A stretch of DNA of 64,000 nt from Paraburkholderia aspalathi (lineage in GTDB: Bacteria; Pseudomonadota; Gammaproteobacteria; Burkholderiales; Burkholderiaceae). The notes below the pieces were generated by a model. It searched no databases. It worked only from the letters and a program-made list of their open reading frames with translations, and had not been told where the DNA came from. Positions within the stretch are counted from its first letter, which is position 1. Each line of letters begins with the position of its first letter. Positions 27,312 through 35,968 of this stretch are shown here, one piece after another. Made by a program: the position numbers and the translations under genes. The stretch covers positions 62,001 through 126,000 of the forward strand of contig NZ_FPBH01000024.1 of the NCBI RefSeq assembly GCF_900116445.1. The letters are read 5' to 3'.

Positions 27312-27565
27312 GGCTTGCCGTTCGCCATCGCCAGATACTTCGCTTCGAGACGGTCGAACACTTCCTCGGCGGGCTTGCCCCGGCCTGCATCGGAATCGGC
27401 AATGCCGCGCTCGATCACGGTATCCAGCGCGACAAGCTGCGTCTCACGGTCCTGAATGAGCCTCACGCCTTCGCGCAAGACTTCGCTTTTCGAGCCATAG
27501 CGGCCCGTCTCGACCAGCTTGGTGATGTACCCCTCAAGTTGCTGCCCAAGGTCTGCGCTAATCAT
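27308..27565 (-). CDS. parD: ParD antitoxin
   Basis: A ribbon-helix-helix antitoxin that represses its operon and inactivates ParE. MISADLGQQLEGYITKLVET, then GRYGSKSEVLREGVRLIQ, is the DNA-binding part; the Asp/Glu-rich tail binds the toxin. Start chosen at ATG 27565 with GAGGG upstream. A truncated paralogue lies at 19.7 kb. Confidence 0.92.
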   Translation of the reverse strand: MISADLGQQLEGYITKLVETGRYGSKSEVLREGVRLIQDRETQLVALDTVIERGIADSDAGRGKPAEEVFDRLEAKYLAMANGKP

Positions 27566-27701
27566 GGCTGTGCCCTCAAAATGTCCTAGTCCGATACTAA
27601 GCCACTTATCAACTATTATCAAATATCCTCGACGGGTAGGCTGGCATATACTGTATAAACATACAGGTTTTTCCACGCTATGTCGGCTCACCTGAAAAAC
27701 G

Positions 27702-28235
27702 TTGAGGCAATACAAGGCAATACACCCAGGCCTGTGGCGCGCGTCACAGCTTGGGCGTGCGCTCGGCGTCACTGTCGATACCGGCTACCCTGCGCTGCTG
27801 CAACAGGACGTGGACGTGATGTCGAACCTGTTTGCATTCTGCGTGGCCGCGACGGGAGACAGCATCAGTCCCGTTGACCGGGCGCACCCGGTCAACGAAG
27901 TGGCGAACACGCTGGAACTGAACCTCACGCACTACTGGAAGCCAACGCGTGCAGGGTATTTCGAGCACGTCCCGAAAGATCGTATTGTGACCGTTGTAGG
28001 CGAGACAGTTTCGCCGCAGGCCGCAGGCGAACTGCGCGGGATGAGAAAGGGAGATGCCGCTGCTGCCGCCGAGCTTCGCATGACGGACTCGGGCTGGTTG
28101 CCGGAAGTGCTGCGCAACCGTGAGTTGCCGAAACACGTCACGTACGGCCATTGGGAGGATGACGGGGAAAGCGACGCCGACAGCAAGCAGGATGAGTGCA
28201 ACGACGGCGATGCGGAGGAAGCCGAAGCCGCCTGA
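27702..28235 (+). pseudogene. C-terminal fragment of a large ParB-like plasmid protein
   Basis: From about codon 40 the translation (VMSNLFAFCVAATGDSI, ANTLELNLTHYWKPTRAGYF, VVGETVSPQAAGELRGMRK, SGWLPEVLRN) resembles the C-terminal region of the long (about 600-700 aa) ParB/RepB-like proteins of conjugative plasmids. The N-terminal nuclease-like and HTH parts are missing and no good start is present. A remnant of another plasmid backbone. Confidence 0.6.
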
Positions 28236-28273
28236 GCCGTGATGCACTTTGCGTAAGTGCAGGCATGTCACAT

Positions 28274-28308
28274 GCCGCCGTCCGGGCGAAAGTCCGGGCG
28301 GTTTTTTG
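28274..28308 (+). terminator. Intrinsic terminator after the ParB-like fragment
   Basis: CCGCCGTCCGG pairs with the downstream CCGGGCGG (small bulge, GCGAAAGT loop) and is followed by TTTTTT. Confidence 0.7.
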
Positions 28309-28478
28309 CATTACGAGTACTGCACAGGAAAAAAGAAGCCGGTACGCAGATCGACTTTCCGAGGCTCCTGCCGCGTGCCTTTTGGGACCAGGCAGCTGCA
28401 CGACGATTATGCCGCGCGCCCGTATCGAGGGTCATGGGGAGAGACCCGACCCGTCGCAGCGCGGCGGGGCGATGCGGT

Positions 28479-28994
28479 TCAGGGTTTCGTGTGCTGAGGA
28501 TATTTTTTCTTGAGCGCGTCAATATCTGCATTGCTCACGCGAGGTTCGCCGTACTGTTCGGCGTAGAGGCGGTTCAACTGCATGCTTGAAAGGTGGGGAT
28601 TTTCGGATTGCAATTGTTCGAAGGTTTTGATGCGAGTCTGGGCCGGTGCATTGGTCGTGGGAGGCGCAGGCTTGTGCGCTTCGAGAGGGGCTGTCGCCAG
28701 GGAGGCTGTGACGGGGGGCGGGGCGCCGGGGCGGGCGGCCGCAGCGCCCGATTTGCTTCCCGAACCGGGCGGAGAGGCGATCTTTCGAAGCCTGTACAGG
28801 GTTCCGTGAAACGTCCGAAGGGAGATATCGAGTCCCTGTTCGCGCAAGGTATTCAGGATATCAGCGGCGGGAACGCGAGCGGCGAGCGCCGCCTCGATGT
28901 CCGGAAGGAGGGTCTTGAGATGCGAAGCCTTGCTGCGTTTCGGGCTTGTGCTGGCAAGGCGGCGCAGCGCGGAAGCAAGCTGTTCGTGATCCAT
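28479..28994 (-). CDS. Mobilisation-region DNA-binding protein (171 aa, unnamed)
   Basis: Start chosen at MDHEQLASALRRLA. The N-terminal 70 residues (LKTLLPDIEAALAARVPAAD, ILNTLREQGLDISLRTFHGT, LYRLRK) look like a small HTH domain of the kind seen in accessory genes divergent from plasmid mob operons. A Pro/Ala-rich linker follows, then a short C-terminal helical piece (LSSMQLNRLYAEQYGEPRVS). It is divergent from mobC/relaxase across the candidate oriT, which fits an auxiliary relaxosome or regulatory role. Confidence 0.5.
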   Translation of the reverse strand: MDHEQLASALRRLASTSPKRSKASHLKTLLPDIEAALAARVPAADILNTLREQGLDISLRTFHGTLYRLRKIASPPGSGSKSGAAAARPGAPPPVTASLATAPLEAHKPAPPTTNAPAQTRIKTFEQLQSENPHLSSMQLNRLYAEQYGEPRVSNADIDALKKKYPQHTKP

Positions 28995-29170
28995 TGGGGA
29001 AATGGTGAATAAATGTAGTATGGGCGTAGTATGAATGACGACAGCATGTAGGGGCAAGGTTGTATCGGGTAGTACTCCCATGCAATGCGTGATGTACTGG
29101 TGTAGTAGCGCCGTAGAATATGCGTAGGAAATAATGTGTGGCGAGAGCGCGGGGAGGCACGTCGAATATG

Positions 29171-29240
29171 TTTACGCAACGCTACGCGTTCCGTAAAATA
29201 TTTCGTGCCAAAGGGGCGAGCCCCTTTGAAACCCCGACGC
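29171..29240. other. oriT: Candidate origin of transfer
   Basis: Between the divergent accessory gene and the mob operon lies a 27-bp hyphenated palindrome at 29171-29197 (TTTACG and CGTAAA outer arms, AACGC and GCGTT inner arms, one C-C mismatch). About 13 bp further a perfect hairpin AAAGGGGC/GCCCCTTT (29210-29227) follows. Inverted repeats in this position are typical of MOB-type oriT; the nick site was not identified. Confidence 0.55.
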
Positions 29241-29327
29241 GATCTACTGCCGCGTCAGCCCGGTCGGTAGCTCCGCCGCCGACATTCAGCACTGCCTGGT
29301 ATGCGTAATGAATACGGAGGTGCAGTC

Positions 29328-29585
29328 ATGATTCCGCGCAGCGAATGGGTGATCCAGCTTGTAGTGGGGCCGCGTGCCGATGAGCGCGGCAGCGAGCCGC
29401 GTTATTTGCCGTGGGCAGGCTATACGCGGCCAATGACGGGTGACCAGGCGATGCGCGCGCTGCGCGAGTGCGAGTTGCGGTGGCCGGAATACGAGTTTCG
29501 CGCGCATCCGATCGATGACGACGGCAGGCCGTTCGCAATGGTCCGCGCTGAGATCGACGGTGGTCGCTCGACGGGGCTCTGGTGA
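29328..29585 (+). CDS. Small protein heading the mob operon (85 aa)
   Basis: GGAGG before ATG 29328 sets the start (MIPRSEWVIQLVVGP). Soluble; no domain recognised. Its stop overlaps the mobC start (TGATG), so it is translationally coupled to the mobilisation genes and probably serves them. Confidence 0.65.
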   Translation: MIPRSEWVIQLVVGPRADERGSEPRYLPWAGYTRPMTGDQAMRALRECELRWPEYEFRAHPIDDDGRPFAMVRAEIDGGRSTGLW

Positions 29586-29950
29586 TGCCAAAGCAAAAAA
29601 GCAATGGCGGGGCAGGGCTGGGCAAACCGATCGCGTTCCGTCTGTCGGATGCGGATCGCGAGGCGTACCTTGCCAAGGTGGCGCAAAGCGGGATGACGCA
29701 GTCGGAGTTTTTCCGGCATGCAGTGCTGACCAACCGTACGCAGGTGATCGCGCGGCCGGTGGCGAGCGGGGATCGCAAGCGGTTGCTGTACATCTTCAAC
29801 AAGACCAGCAACAACCTGAATCAGATCGCGCACCGTGCGAATTCAGAGCACGTTCGCGGGAAGCTTTCGGAGGCGACTTACGAGCAACTGCTCACGCAAA
29901 TGCAACTGATCGGGCAGTACCTCAAGGCAACCCTGAACAAGGTCGACTGA
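29585..29950 (+). CDS. mobC: Mobilisation relaxosome protein MobC
   Basis: Accessory protein that binds oriT and helps the relaxase open the strands. GKPIAFRLSDADREAYLAKV is the ribbon-helix-helix part; the family box RLLYIFNKTSNNLNQIAHRA is at about residues 66-85; the closing helix is LLTQMQLIGQYLKATLNKV. 121 aa is normal. It overlaps the upstream stop by one base. Confidence 0.9.
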   Translation: MPKQKSNGGAGLGKPIAFRLSDADREAYLAKVAQSGMTQSEFFRHAVLTNRTQVIARPVASGDRKRLLYIFNKTSNNLNQIAHRANSEHVRGKLSEATYEQLLTQMQLIGQYLKATLNKVD

Positions 29951-29955
29951 TAGCG

Positions 29956-30189
29956 ATGGGAATGGATCCGAAACAGGCAGCCATCATGGCGGTGATCGAA
30001 CTTGAGACGAAGCTGCACTTCGATGGCGACCACGACGGTGCGCACACGCTGACGCAGACAGACTGCGACAGTGCCCGGGCGTCGGTCTTTGCGGCTGGCC
30101 ATCTGCTGCCGTCGATCGCGCACAGCACGCTGCTTTTCCACATCGAAAGGGCGGGGCGCTGGCTCGCCGGGCGCGGGACGCAGGGGTAG
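29956..30189 (+). CDS. Small protein between mobC and relaxase (77 aa)
   Basis: MGMDPKQAAIMAVIELETKL and the following residues form a soluble, mostly helical chain. It starts 5 nt after mobC and ends 4 nt before the relaxase ATG, so it is within the operon. No family recognised. Confidence 0.55.
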   Translation: MGMDPKQAAIMAVIELETKLHFDGDHDGAHTLTQTDCDSARASVFAAGHLLPSIAHSTLLFHIERAGRWLAGRGTQG

Positions 30190-30193
30190 GACG

Positions 30194-33100
30194 ATGCTCA
30201 TACGCGTGCGCGGCTATCACGACGGGATCAAGGCGTATCTGGAAAAAGGCCAGAAGCAGGGTCGCGAGATGGAGCGCGACGAGATGGACGAGCGCGTGAT
30301 CCTCGCCGGGGATCTCGATCTGACGAACGACATCATCCAGTCGATCGACACAGACGCTGAACGCTACCTGCATGTCACGCTGTCGTTCAAGGAAGACGAG
30401 GTCGACCGCGAGCTGCTGGGTGAGATCGTGCGCGAGTTCGAGGCGTTTGCGTTTGCCGCGTACCGTCGGGACGAATACAACTTCTACGCCGAAGCGCATG
30501 TGCCGCGTATCAAGAGCTATGCGGACCGCAAGACGGGCGAGGCTGTCGAGCGCAAAGTTCACGTGCATGTCGTGATCCCGGAAATGAATCTCGTAACGGG
30601 CCGACGGCTTGATCCGTTCGGGAAGGTTGACCATAACGAGCGGTATCTGGAGGCCTTTCAGGAGCACATCAACGCGAAGTACGGACTCGCGAGCCCAAAG
30701 GACAACCGGCGTGTACAGTTCACGGACGCGTCCGAAATGATCAGCCGGTACAAGGGCGATGTCTTCGAGGGCGCCAATCGCGAGCTGAAGGCCTCGATTC
30801 TTGAGGCAGTGATGACACGTGATGTGACCCGGTATGACGACTTCAGGGCCTTGATCACTGAGTACGGCGCGACACGCACACGCAATACCGGCAGGGAGTC
30901 GGAGTACGAGAACGTCAAACCTGCCGGTGCCGCGAAGGGTGTGAACCTGAAGGAGTTCGTGTTCTCGCGCGAGTTCATCGAGCTGGATGCTACGGCCAAG
31001 CGTGAGGCGCTCGAATCGAATGTGCATGCGCAGTACGTCGCGCCAGGCGTATCGCGCGATACGCCGCGGATCTATCTCGATTCGCTGGAGACGTGGCACG
31101 ACACGCGCGCGCGAGAGATCAAGTATCTGAACAGCGGTAGCAGTTTTTACAGGACGTATCAGGCCGCGTCGCCGGCGGAGCAGCGGCGCATTCTCGATCA
31201 CCGCGAACAGCGGTTCTACGATGCAACAGGAGGGCTCAATGAGCGCACACGAGAGCGAACGGAACAGCGCCACGATCGATCCGGATACTGGCGAGATTGG
31301 CAGCGAACTGGAGCCGCCGGAGCGGGAGGGCGGGCGCGAGAGCGCGGCGCCGGGCGGGAGCCGGAAAGGGCAGGGCAGTCGCAGCAATGGTGGAACGAGC
31401 TCGAACGCGCGCACCGCGAAATCACCGAGCGATGGCGAACCGGAGCGGATCACGACCTTGACGCTCGCTTCGATCGATCCGGCGCGCCGTCCCAATCCGC
31501 CCACCGTGTGCATGGCATGCCCGGCCGCGGTGTGGATGGCGACGCCGCGCGACGTCAAGTGCTTCTGCCGCCTGATGCATTACTGGAGCTGGGAAACGAG
31601 CAAGCCGAACGAATTGACGCATTGCGATGGTCTGGCGATCGCGAGCGAGCGGGAAGAGAACAGCTAGAAACATCGCTCCCCCGGCGGCGATCGCGCGAAG
31701 GTGCCGACGGCGACGTCGATGTGGGCCGCAGTGACGGCGAGATCGGGGATCACTGGCAATGGCCGGGCGGGCCCGATGTCGTTGACAGGTCCGCCGGCGA
31801 GCCTGAATGGAAAGCGATCGTCGATCGCATGTTTGTCGCGTGGGACCAGGCGGACGAGGCAGGGCGGACGCGTCTCACGCGCACCGCGGCCGGGAAGTTC
31901 ATGCGGGCCGGAGGACCGGTCGGCTCACGCGAGCCTTTTGGTCTGAGCGGCCGCCGCCTGCCTGCAGGGTTTGGACCGGGTGAGGAAATCCGCAGCCTTG
32001 CGGATGTGCAATCGTTCGATGCGATCGAATCGCTGCCTTTCGAGGCTCAAGCAGAGATCCGGCCAACTGATACGCCGTTGCCGACGGACGCGGCGGCGGT
32101 CGATTTCAATGCCGGTGCGCGCGCGTCGACGGGCCGGGCCGCCGATACCGTTCGCGACCAGTTTGCGCGTGACCTGTCCGAGGCTCGCACGGCGCTACGT
32201 GCCCGGGAGCGGGATGAGTTCACCGAGATTCGTGCGACGCTCGACGCAGGCCGGTTGCTGGCCGTGCTCGCGCATACGCACGGACTGTTCGTCGAAAAGT
32301 ATTCGATCGGTAAAGGCGCGGACGGCGGTGACAGAGTCCAGGCCGGCTCGCGCAATCTGAATGTCTCTGACTTCCTCACCAAAGAGATGAACCTGTCATG
32401 GGAGGAGGCGGCGCAGCTGCTGCGCGAGACCTATCGTGCGCAGACAGGACGTGATCCGGAGCATGCACCGAGGCATACGCCTGAACGGGACCTATGGGGC
32501 GAGTTCCAGCAATGGCGATCGGCATTCCGGAACGAGCTACATCGCGCGTGGAATGCGCAGGCCGATCATGAGAGTGAGCGGCGAAAGGCGGTCAAATCTG
32601 AGTTCTACAGTGCCCGCAGCGCGCTCATTGAACGCCCGCGCATGGACCTGTCAGGCGTGCAGCGCCGCGAGCAGCTGTCCGCAGCACGTGTTGCACGCCT
32701 TGAGGCAGAGGCCGCGCTGCGTGTGCAGATCGCGAAAGAGCGGGATGCGCTGAAGGGTGCCGCAAGCCGGCCGTTGACCGAGCAGTATCGTGACTTCCTG
32801 CAGGAGCGCGCTCAGAAAGGCGACGAAAGGTCGCTGCGTGAGTTGCGCCGGATGCAGCAGATCCGCCTGCGGACGAAACGTGCAGACGACGAACGCGCGG
32901 TCATTTTCAGTACGCCTTCCCGTGCTGTGGAGCGACCGGCAGCGCACGATCGCAACGAGATCATCTACGCCGGCCCGTCGATCACGTACGAGGTGCGGGC
33001 CAGTGGTGAGGTCGACTACCGGAAGGACGGCGTGGTGTTCCTCGTCGACGAGGGTCGCACGCTACGGCTGTGGGATAGCGAGCGCGAGGCGGTCGAGATT

Positions 33101-33448
33101 GCGCTGCGCTTCGCGCAGCAGAAGTTCGGCAGCACGCTGTCACTGTCCGGACCTGATGACTTCCAGGCGGCCGCGGCGCGTGTGGCGGCCGACACACGCA
33201 TGCGCATCGTGTTTGAGCAGCCGGAACTGGAGAGTATCCGACAGGTCCGTGTAGCAGAACTCGATGCCAAGGCGCTGGAGCGTCGGGCGGCGCAGCGTGA
33301 GCGCGAGACATGGGAGCGCGAAGAGTTGCGCGATGCCGTGCGCCATCCGTTGCCACCCACTCCGGAAGGTCCGTCCAATCCAGACCAGGATGCGGCATCG
33401 CCTGCTGATCCCGACGCACCCGGCAATGGACCAGATACTGGCCGATGA
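30194..33448 (+). CDS. Large relaxase (MOBP-like) with C-terminal LPD7-type domain
   Basis: 1084 aa. The enzyme would nick oriT and lead the strand in transfer. The N-terminal 150 residues hold Tyr8 (GYHDGIKAYLEKG), YLHVTLSF, and the metal motif KVHVHVVIPEMNLVTG (His123, His125), as in MOBP-like nucleases. The middle (about 380-620) is Arg/Glu/Gly-rich and low complexity, and there it overlaps another frame that looks like a real gene. Around 920-1010 (IIYAGPSITYEV, REAVEIALRFAQQKFG, MRIVFEQPELE) it resembles the LPD7 domain of large polyvalent plasmid proteins. No primase or helicase motif seen. Confidence 0.85.
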   Translation: MLIRVRGYHDGIKAYLEKGQKQGREMERDEMDERVILAGDLDLTNDIIQSIDTDAERYLHVTLSFKEDEVDRELLGEIVREFEAFAFAAYRRDEYNFYAEAHVPRIKSYADRKTGEAVERKVHVHVVIPEMNLVTGRRLDPFGKVDHNERYLEAFQEHINAKYGLASPKDNRRVQFTDASEMISRYKGDVFEGANRELKASILEAVMTRDVTRYDDFRALITEYGATRTRNTGRESEYENVKPAGAAKGVNLKEFVFSREFIELDATAKREALESNVHAQYVAPGVSRDTPRIYLDSLETWHDTRAREIKYLNSGSSFYRTYQAASPAEQRRILDHREQRFYDATGGLNERTRERTEQRHDRSGYWRDWQRTGAAGAGGRARERGAGREPERAGQSQQWWNELERAHREITERWRTGADHDLDARFDRSGAPSQSAHRVHGMPGRGVDGDAARRQVLLPPDALLELGNEQAERIDALRWSGDRERAGREQLETSLPRRRSREGADGDVDVGRSDGEIGDHWQWPGGPDVVDRSAGEPEWKAIVDRMFVAWDQADEAGRTRLTRTAAGKFMRAGGPVGSREPFGLSGRRLPAGFGPGEEIRSLADVQSFDAIESLPFEAQAEIRPTDTPLPTDAAAVDFNAGARASTGRAADTVRDQFARDLSEARTALRARERDEFTEIRATLDAGRLLAVLAHTHGLFVEKYSIGKGADGGDRVQAGSRNLNVSDFLTKEMNLSWEEAAQLLRETYRAQTGRDPEHAPRHTPERDLWGEFQQWRSAFRNELHRAWNAQADHESERRKAVKSEFYSARSALIERPRMDLSGVQRREQLSAARVARLEAEAALRVQIAKERDALKGAASRPLTEQYRDFLQERAQKGDERSLRELRRMQQIRLRTKRADDERAVIFSTPSRAVERPAAHDRNEIIYAGPSITYEVRASGEVDYRKDGVVFLVDEGRTLRLWDSEREAVEIALRFAQQKFGSTLSLSGPDDFQAAAARVAADTRMRIVFEQPELESIRQVRVAELDAKALERRAAQRERETWEREELRDAVRHPLPPTPEGPSNPDQDAASPADPDAPGNGPDTGR
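31239..31667 (+). CDS. Cys-rich protein nested out of frame inside the relaxase gene (142 aa)
   Basis: A separate frame begins with a near-perfect ribosome site (GGAGGG, 4-nt spacer) at ATG 31239 and encodes MSAHESERNSATIDPDTGEI and onward. A disordered stretch follows, then a compact domain with ITTLTLASIDPARRPNPP, CMACPAAVWMA, VKCFCRLMHYWSW and LTHCDG. The Cys pattern (CxxC, CxC, C) suggests metal or Fe-S binding. The relaxase frame over the same bases is low complexity, so this frame carries the more protein-like information. It recalls mobB inside mobA on IncQ plasmids in arrangement only. Family not named. Confidence 0.65.
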   Translation: MSAHESERNSATIDPDTGEIGSELEPPEREGGRESAAPGGSRKGQGSRSNGGTSSNARTAKSPSDGEPERITTLTLASIDPARRPNPPTVCMACPAAVWMATPRDVKCFCRLMHYWSWETSKPNELTHCDGLAIASEREENS

Positions 33449-33898
33449 ATCATCAAACTGATTCTCGAGCGGTCCCCGTCGATTGGTCGAATTCGCAAAC
33501 GGAGGGGCGCTTAGTCCGAGCTATCTACCCCTTCATTTGCGGACACGGACCCCTTGAGGAGCGGATGACGCTCTGATGGCCTCCCGGCGTGACGCCGCGA
33601 GGCGGCCCGGTGGCCGGACAGCATGCCAGGCGCAGATACCACAGGCGCGGACCGGGAGCGGGTTGTGCCCGCGGGTGCATCAAGCCTATGCCGCGGACGC
33701 GGGTGATCGCAGCTGATCGCAGCACCAGGATGCGACCCGATGCACAGGCCCGGTTTAACGGCGCGTCATGCACCACTCACGCCTGGGAGCTGCGTGCCGT
33801 GCCTGTGATCGCGCATCAGTCCGGCTGCGGGCCAATTGGGCAAAGGCGCGCGGATCGGGTAGGGTGGCGTGATTCACAACCACAAGGAGGAAAAAGCA
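33449..33898. other. Region between relaxase and HU gene
   Basis: No convincing gene. GC-rich with short palindromes; the HU promoter is probably near its right end, where ACAAGGAGG gives a strong ribosome site. Confidence 0.4.
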
Positions 33899-34273
33899 AT
33901 GAACAAGCAGGAACTGGTAGACGCGGTCGCCGCGAAGACGGGTGACAGCAAGGCGGCAACCGGCGAGGCGATCGATGCGGTGATCGCGGCGATCACCGGC
34001 GAAGTGACGAAGGGCGGCACGGTACAACTGGTCGGGTTCGGTTCGTTTTCGACGGGCGCACGCGCCGCGCGGGTCGGTCGCAATCCGTCGACCGGCGCCG
34101 AAATCCAGATTCCGGCCGCGAAGACCGTCAAGTTCACGGCGGGCAAGGCGTTCAAGGACGCGGTGAACGGCGTCTGGGACCGGACGCAGGCCATCGGCCG
34201 GATTTCCGCCGATGGCGCGGCGGCCGGCAGGGTAACCGCGCTAGGTGATGGCGGCAGCAACGGTACCGCGTGA
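33899..34273 (+). CDS. HU family DNA-binding protein with C-terminal extension
   Basis: The first 92 residues are a standard HU: MNKQELVDAVAAKTGDSKAA, KGGTVQLVGFGSFSTG, ARVGRNPSTGAEIQIPAAK, FTAGKAFKDAVNG. About 32 further residues (WDRTQAIGRISADG and on) are unlike HU tails and may be read-through after loss of the normal stop. Strong ribosome site. The 18-kb paralogue is shorter and more diverged. Confidence 0.9.
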   Translation: MNKQELVDAVAAKTGDSKAATGEAIDAVIAAITGEVTKGGTVQLVGFGSFSTGARAARVGRNPSTGAEIQIPAAKTVKFTAGKAFKDAVNGVWDRTQAIGRISADGAAAGRVTALGDGGSNGTA

Positions 34274-34379
34274 TCGGGCAACGCCTGGACCCCGGCCAGT
34301 TGGCCTGGTAGCATCAGTGCGAGATGCCGCGACGTACTGCGGCCCCTGCAATTCGCTGCATGTCTGGATAGATAGCCGT

Positions 34380-34586
34380 ATGGAAAAGAAACAGTCGCGG
34401 CCCGGGCGCGAAATCGCGTGCCCAACGATCGGTGCGTTACTGCGCTACCGGACGCGCATCGTGCGCGTCATTGCGGAAGCCCGCGGGCAACGCGCGATGA
34501 TCGAATCGCTCGATACCACCGGCAGGACCTTTGTGAGCACGGTGAAGTGGGTCAGCCTGCGTGAACTGGGTAATCAGCTTTTCTGA
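34380..34586 (+). CDS. Small hypothetical protein (68 aa)
   Basis: MEKKQSRPGREIACPTIGAL and onward, with a basic beta-like middle (TRIVRVIAEARGQRAMIES). No clear ribosome site; no family recognised. The coding character looks real but support is modest. Confidence 0.45.
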   Translation: MEKKQSRPGREIACPTIGALLRYRTRIVRVIAEARGQRAMIESLDTTGRTFVSTVKWVSLRELGNQLF

Positions 34587-34775
34587 AGCTGGATCGCTTC
34601 GCGCGCGATCGCCGGTCATTCCGCGACGCCTGCGGATCAGATATATCGACTCTCCAGCTTCGATATGACGGCCGCCGTCGCCCGAACGTGACGGGTGCGT
34701 GCTCATTCCATCGCACTGGATGCGGAAATTTTTTTGCCGCTCGTATACTGCGCTGACATCGGGAAAGGAAAAAGT

Positions 34776-35216
34776 ATGCGGCGCGTGATTGTCCGGCGGT
34801 CTCCAGTTCACGGCAAAGGCGTGTTCGCCATGCACGCGCTCGCGGCGGGCGAGCGCGTGCTTGAGTACAAGGGTGAAATCACCTCGTGGCGAAATGCGGT
34901 ACGCCGTCACCAGCGTGAAGGCATCGAAGGCCACACGTTTCTTTTCGGGCTGTCGGATGGGCGGGTGATCGATGGCAGCCGTGGCGGCAATAGCGCGCGC
35001 TGGCTCAATCACGCCTGTGAGCCGAACTGCGAGACCATCGAGGATGAGGGACGGATTTTCATCCACACGCTGCGGCCGATCGAGCCGGACGAAGAACTGT
35101 TCATTGAATATCTGCTTGCCACAGAGGATCCGCTGGATGAAGACGTCCGGGCGCAGTACGCGTGCCGGTGCGCCGCGGCGGACTGTCGTCACTCGATGCT
35201 GGCCGAAGCGGCGTGA
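34776..35216 (+). CDS. SET-domain protein (putative lysine methyltransferase)
   Basis: A compact 146-aa SET domain. GKGVFAMHALAAGERVLEYKG (13-33) is the first SET motif; SARWLNHACEPNCE (73-86) is the cofactor-binding NHxCxPN motif; PDEELFIEYLL (104-114) holds the catalytic-type Tyr; CRCAAADC (130-137) is a post-SET-like Cys cluster that may bind zinc with Cys85. Start set at ATG 34776 after AAAGGA. Bacterial SET proteins occur in Burkholderia and other groups; the target is unknown. It stands alone, near an HU gene, a Lys-rich DNA-binding protein. Confidence 0.88.
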   Translation: MRRVIVRRSPVHGKGVFAMHALAAGERVLEYKGEITSWRNAVRRHQREGIEGHTFLFGLSDGRVIDGSRGGNSARWLNHACEPNCETIEDEGRIFIHTLRPIEPDEELFIEYLLATEDPLDEDVRAQYACRCAAADCRHSMLAEAA

Positions 35217-35476
35217 ACAGAGGGGTGGGAGAGTCATTTGGCAGCCTCACGATCCCGAAAAGCGCCGTGAGTCCCCGGCGGGAGAATGAGGGATTTGTCC
35301 GGATTGGTGTGGACGTGATTTTCCATCGCTATGTGCTGAAGCCAACGTTGCCAAAGAACCATGCATCCGACGCCGCCACTGGCACAGTCACGAAGAAACA
35401 GATATCGCTGGAGCTTGATGATGGCTGGTGATGTCCATGCCAGCGTGTATGTCGACAGCTATAGGGGAGCAGACTT

Positions 35477-35671
35477 ATGCAGAAGCGGGAGTTTGTACGA
35501 AAGAGATCAGGGGAAGTGAATCTCCCAGAACTGCTGGACCAGCTTGAACTGGCATTGGCGGGGACGCCCGCGCGCAAGTCCGTCTGTCGGGCGCTATCGG
35601 ATCTGAACCGGCGGCTCGGTTCGGCTAGCGGGAAAACCGCTGCACGGGCGTGTAAATGGTTTTCGCAATGA
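35477..35671 (+). CDS. Small basic hypothetical protein (64 aa)
   Basis: MQKREFVRKRSGEVNLPELL and onward is a helical, Lys/Arg/Ala-rich chain. GGGGAG lies upstream of the ATG. No homology recognised by eye. The following 300 bases up to the antiporter stop show nothing. Confidence 0.4.
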   Translation: MQKREFVRKRSGEVNLPELLDQLELALAGTPARKSVCRALSDLNRRLGSASGKTAARACKWFSQ

Positions 35672-35968
35672 CTTGCCCGTGGCGCGACGGGATGACGAAC
35701 GGGCATGGTAAGGCGATTGAACATGAGGAACCTGTATCGCCGGGCCTTGCTGGCGGCAATGACTCCGTCAACCTCTCCAAGTGAAGTGCTGACGCTAGAG
35801 CACCGTGAACGGCCTCATTTTGCGATCGTAACCCTCTCGTTTGGGGTGACCCATGCCAAATCGTATAGGACTCTAGCCAGCCAGTTTTCAACGGGTGCGC
35901 ATGGCCCCGGATAGCGGACGGAGGGGCATTTGTGGCGTGTCTACATCGGCAGTGATAATCACAGACTG

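Noticed and set aside
29984..31558. Long minus-strand frame (524 codons) opposite the relaxase
   Set aside because: No recognisable domain or ribosome site; explained by the codon bias of the relaxase on the other strand.
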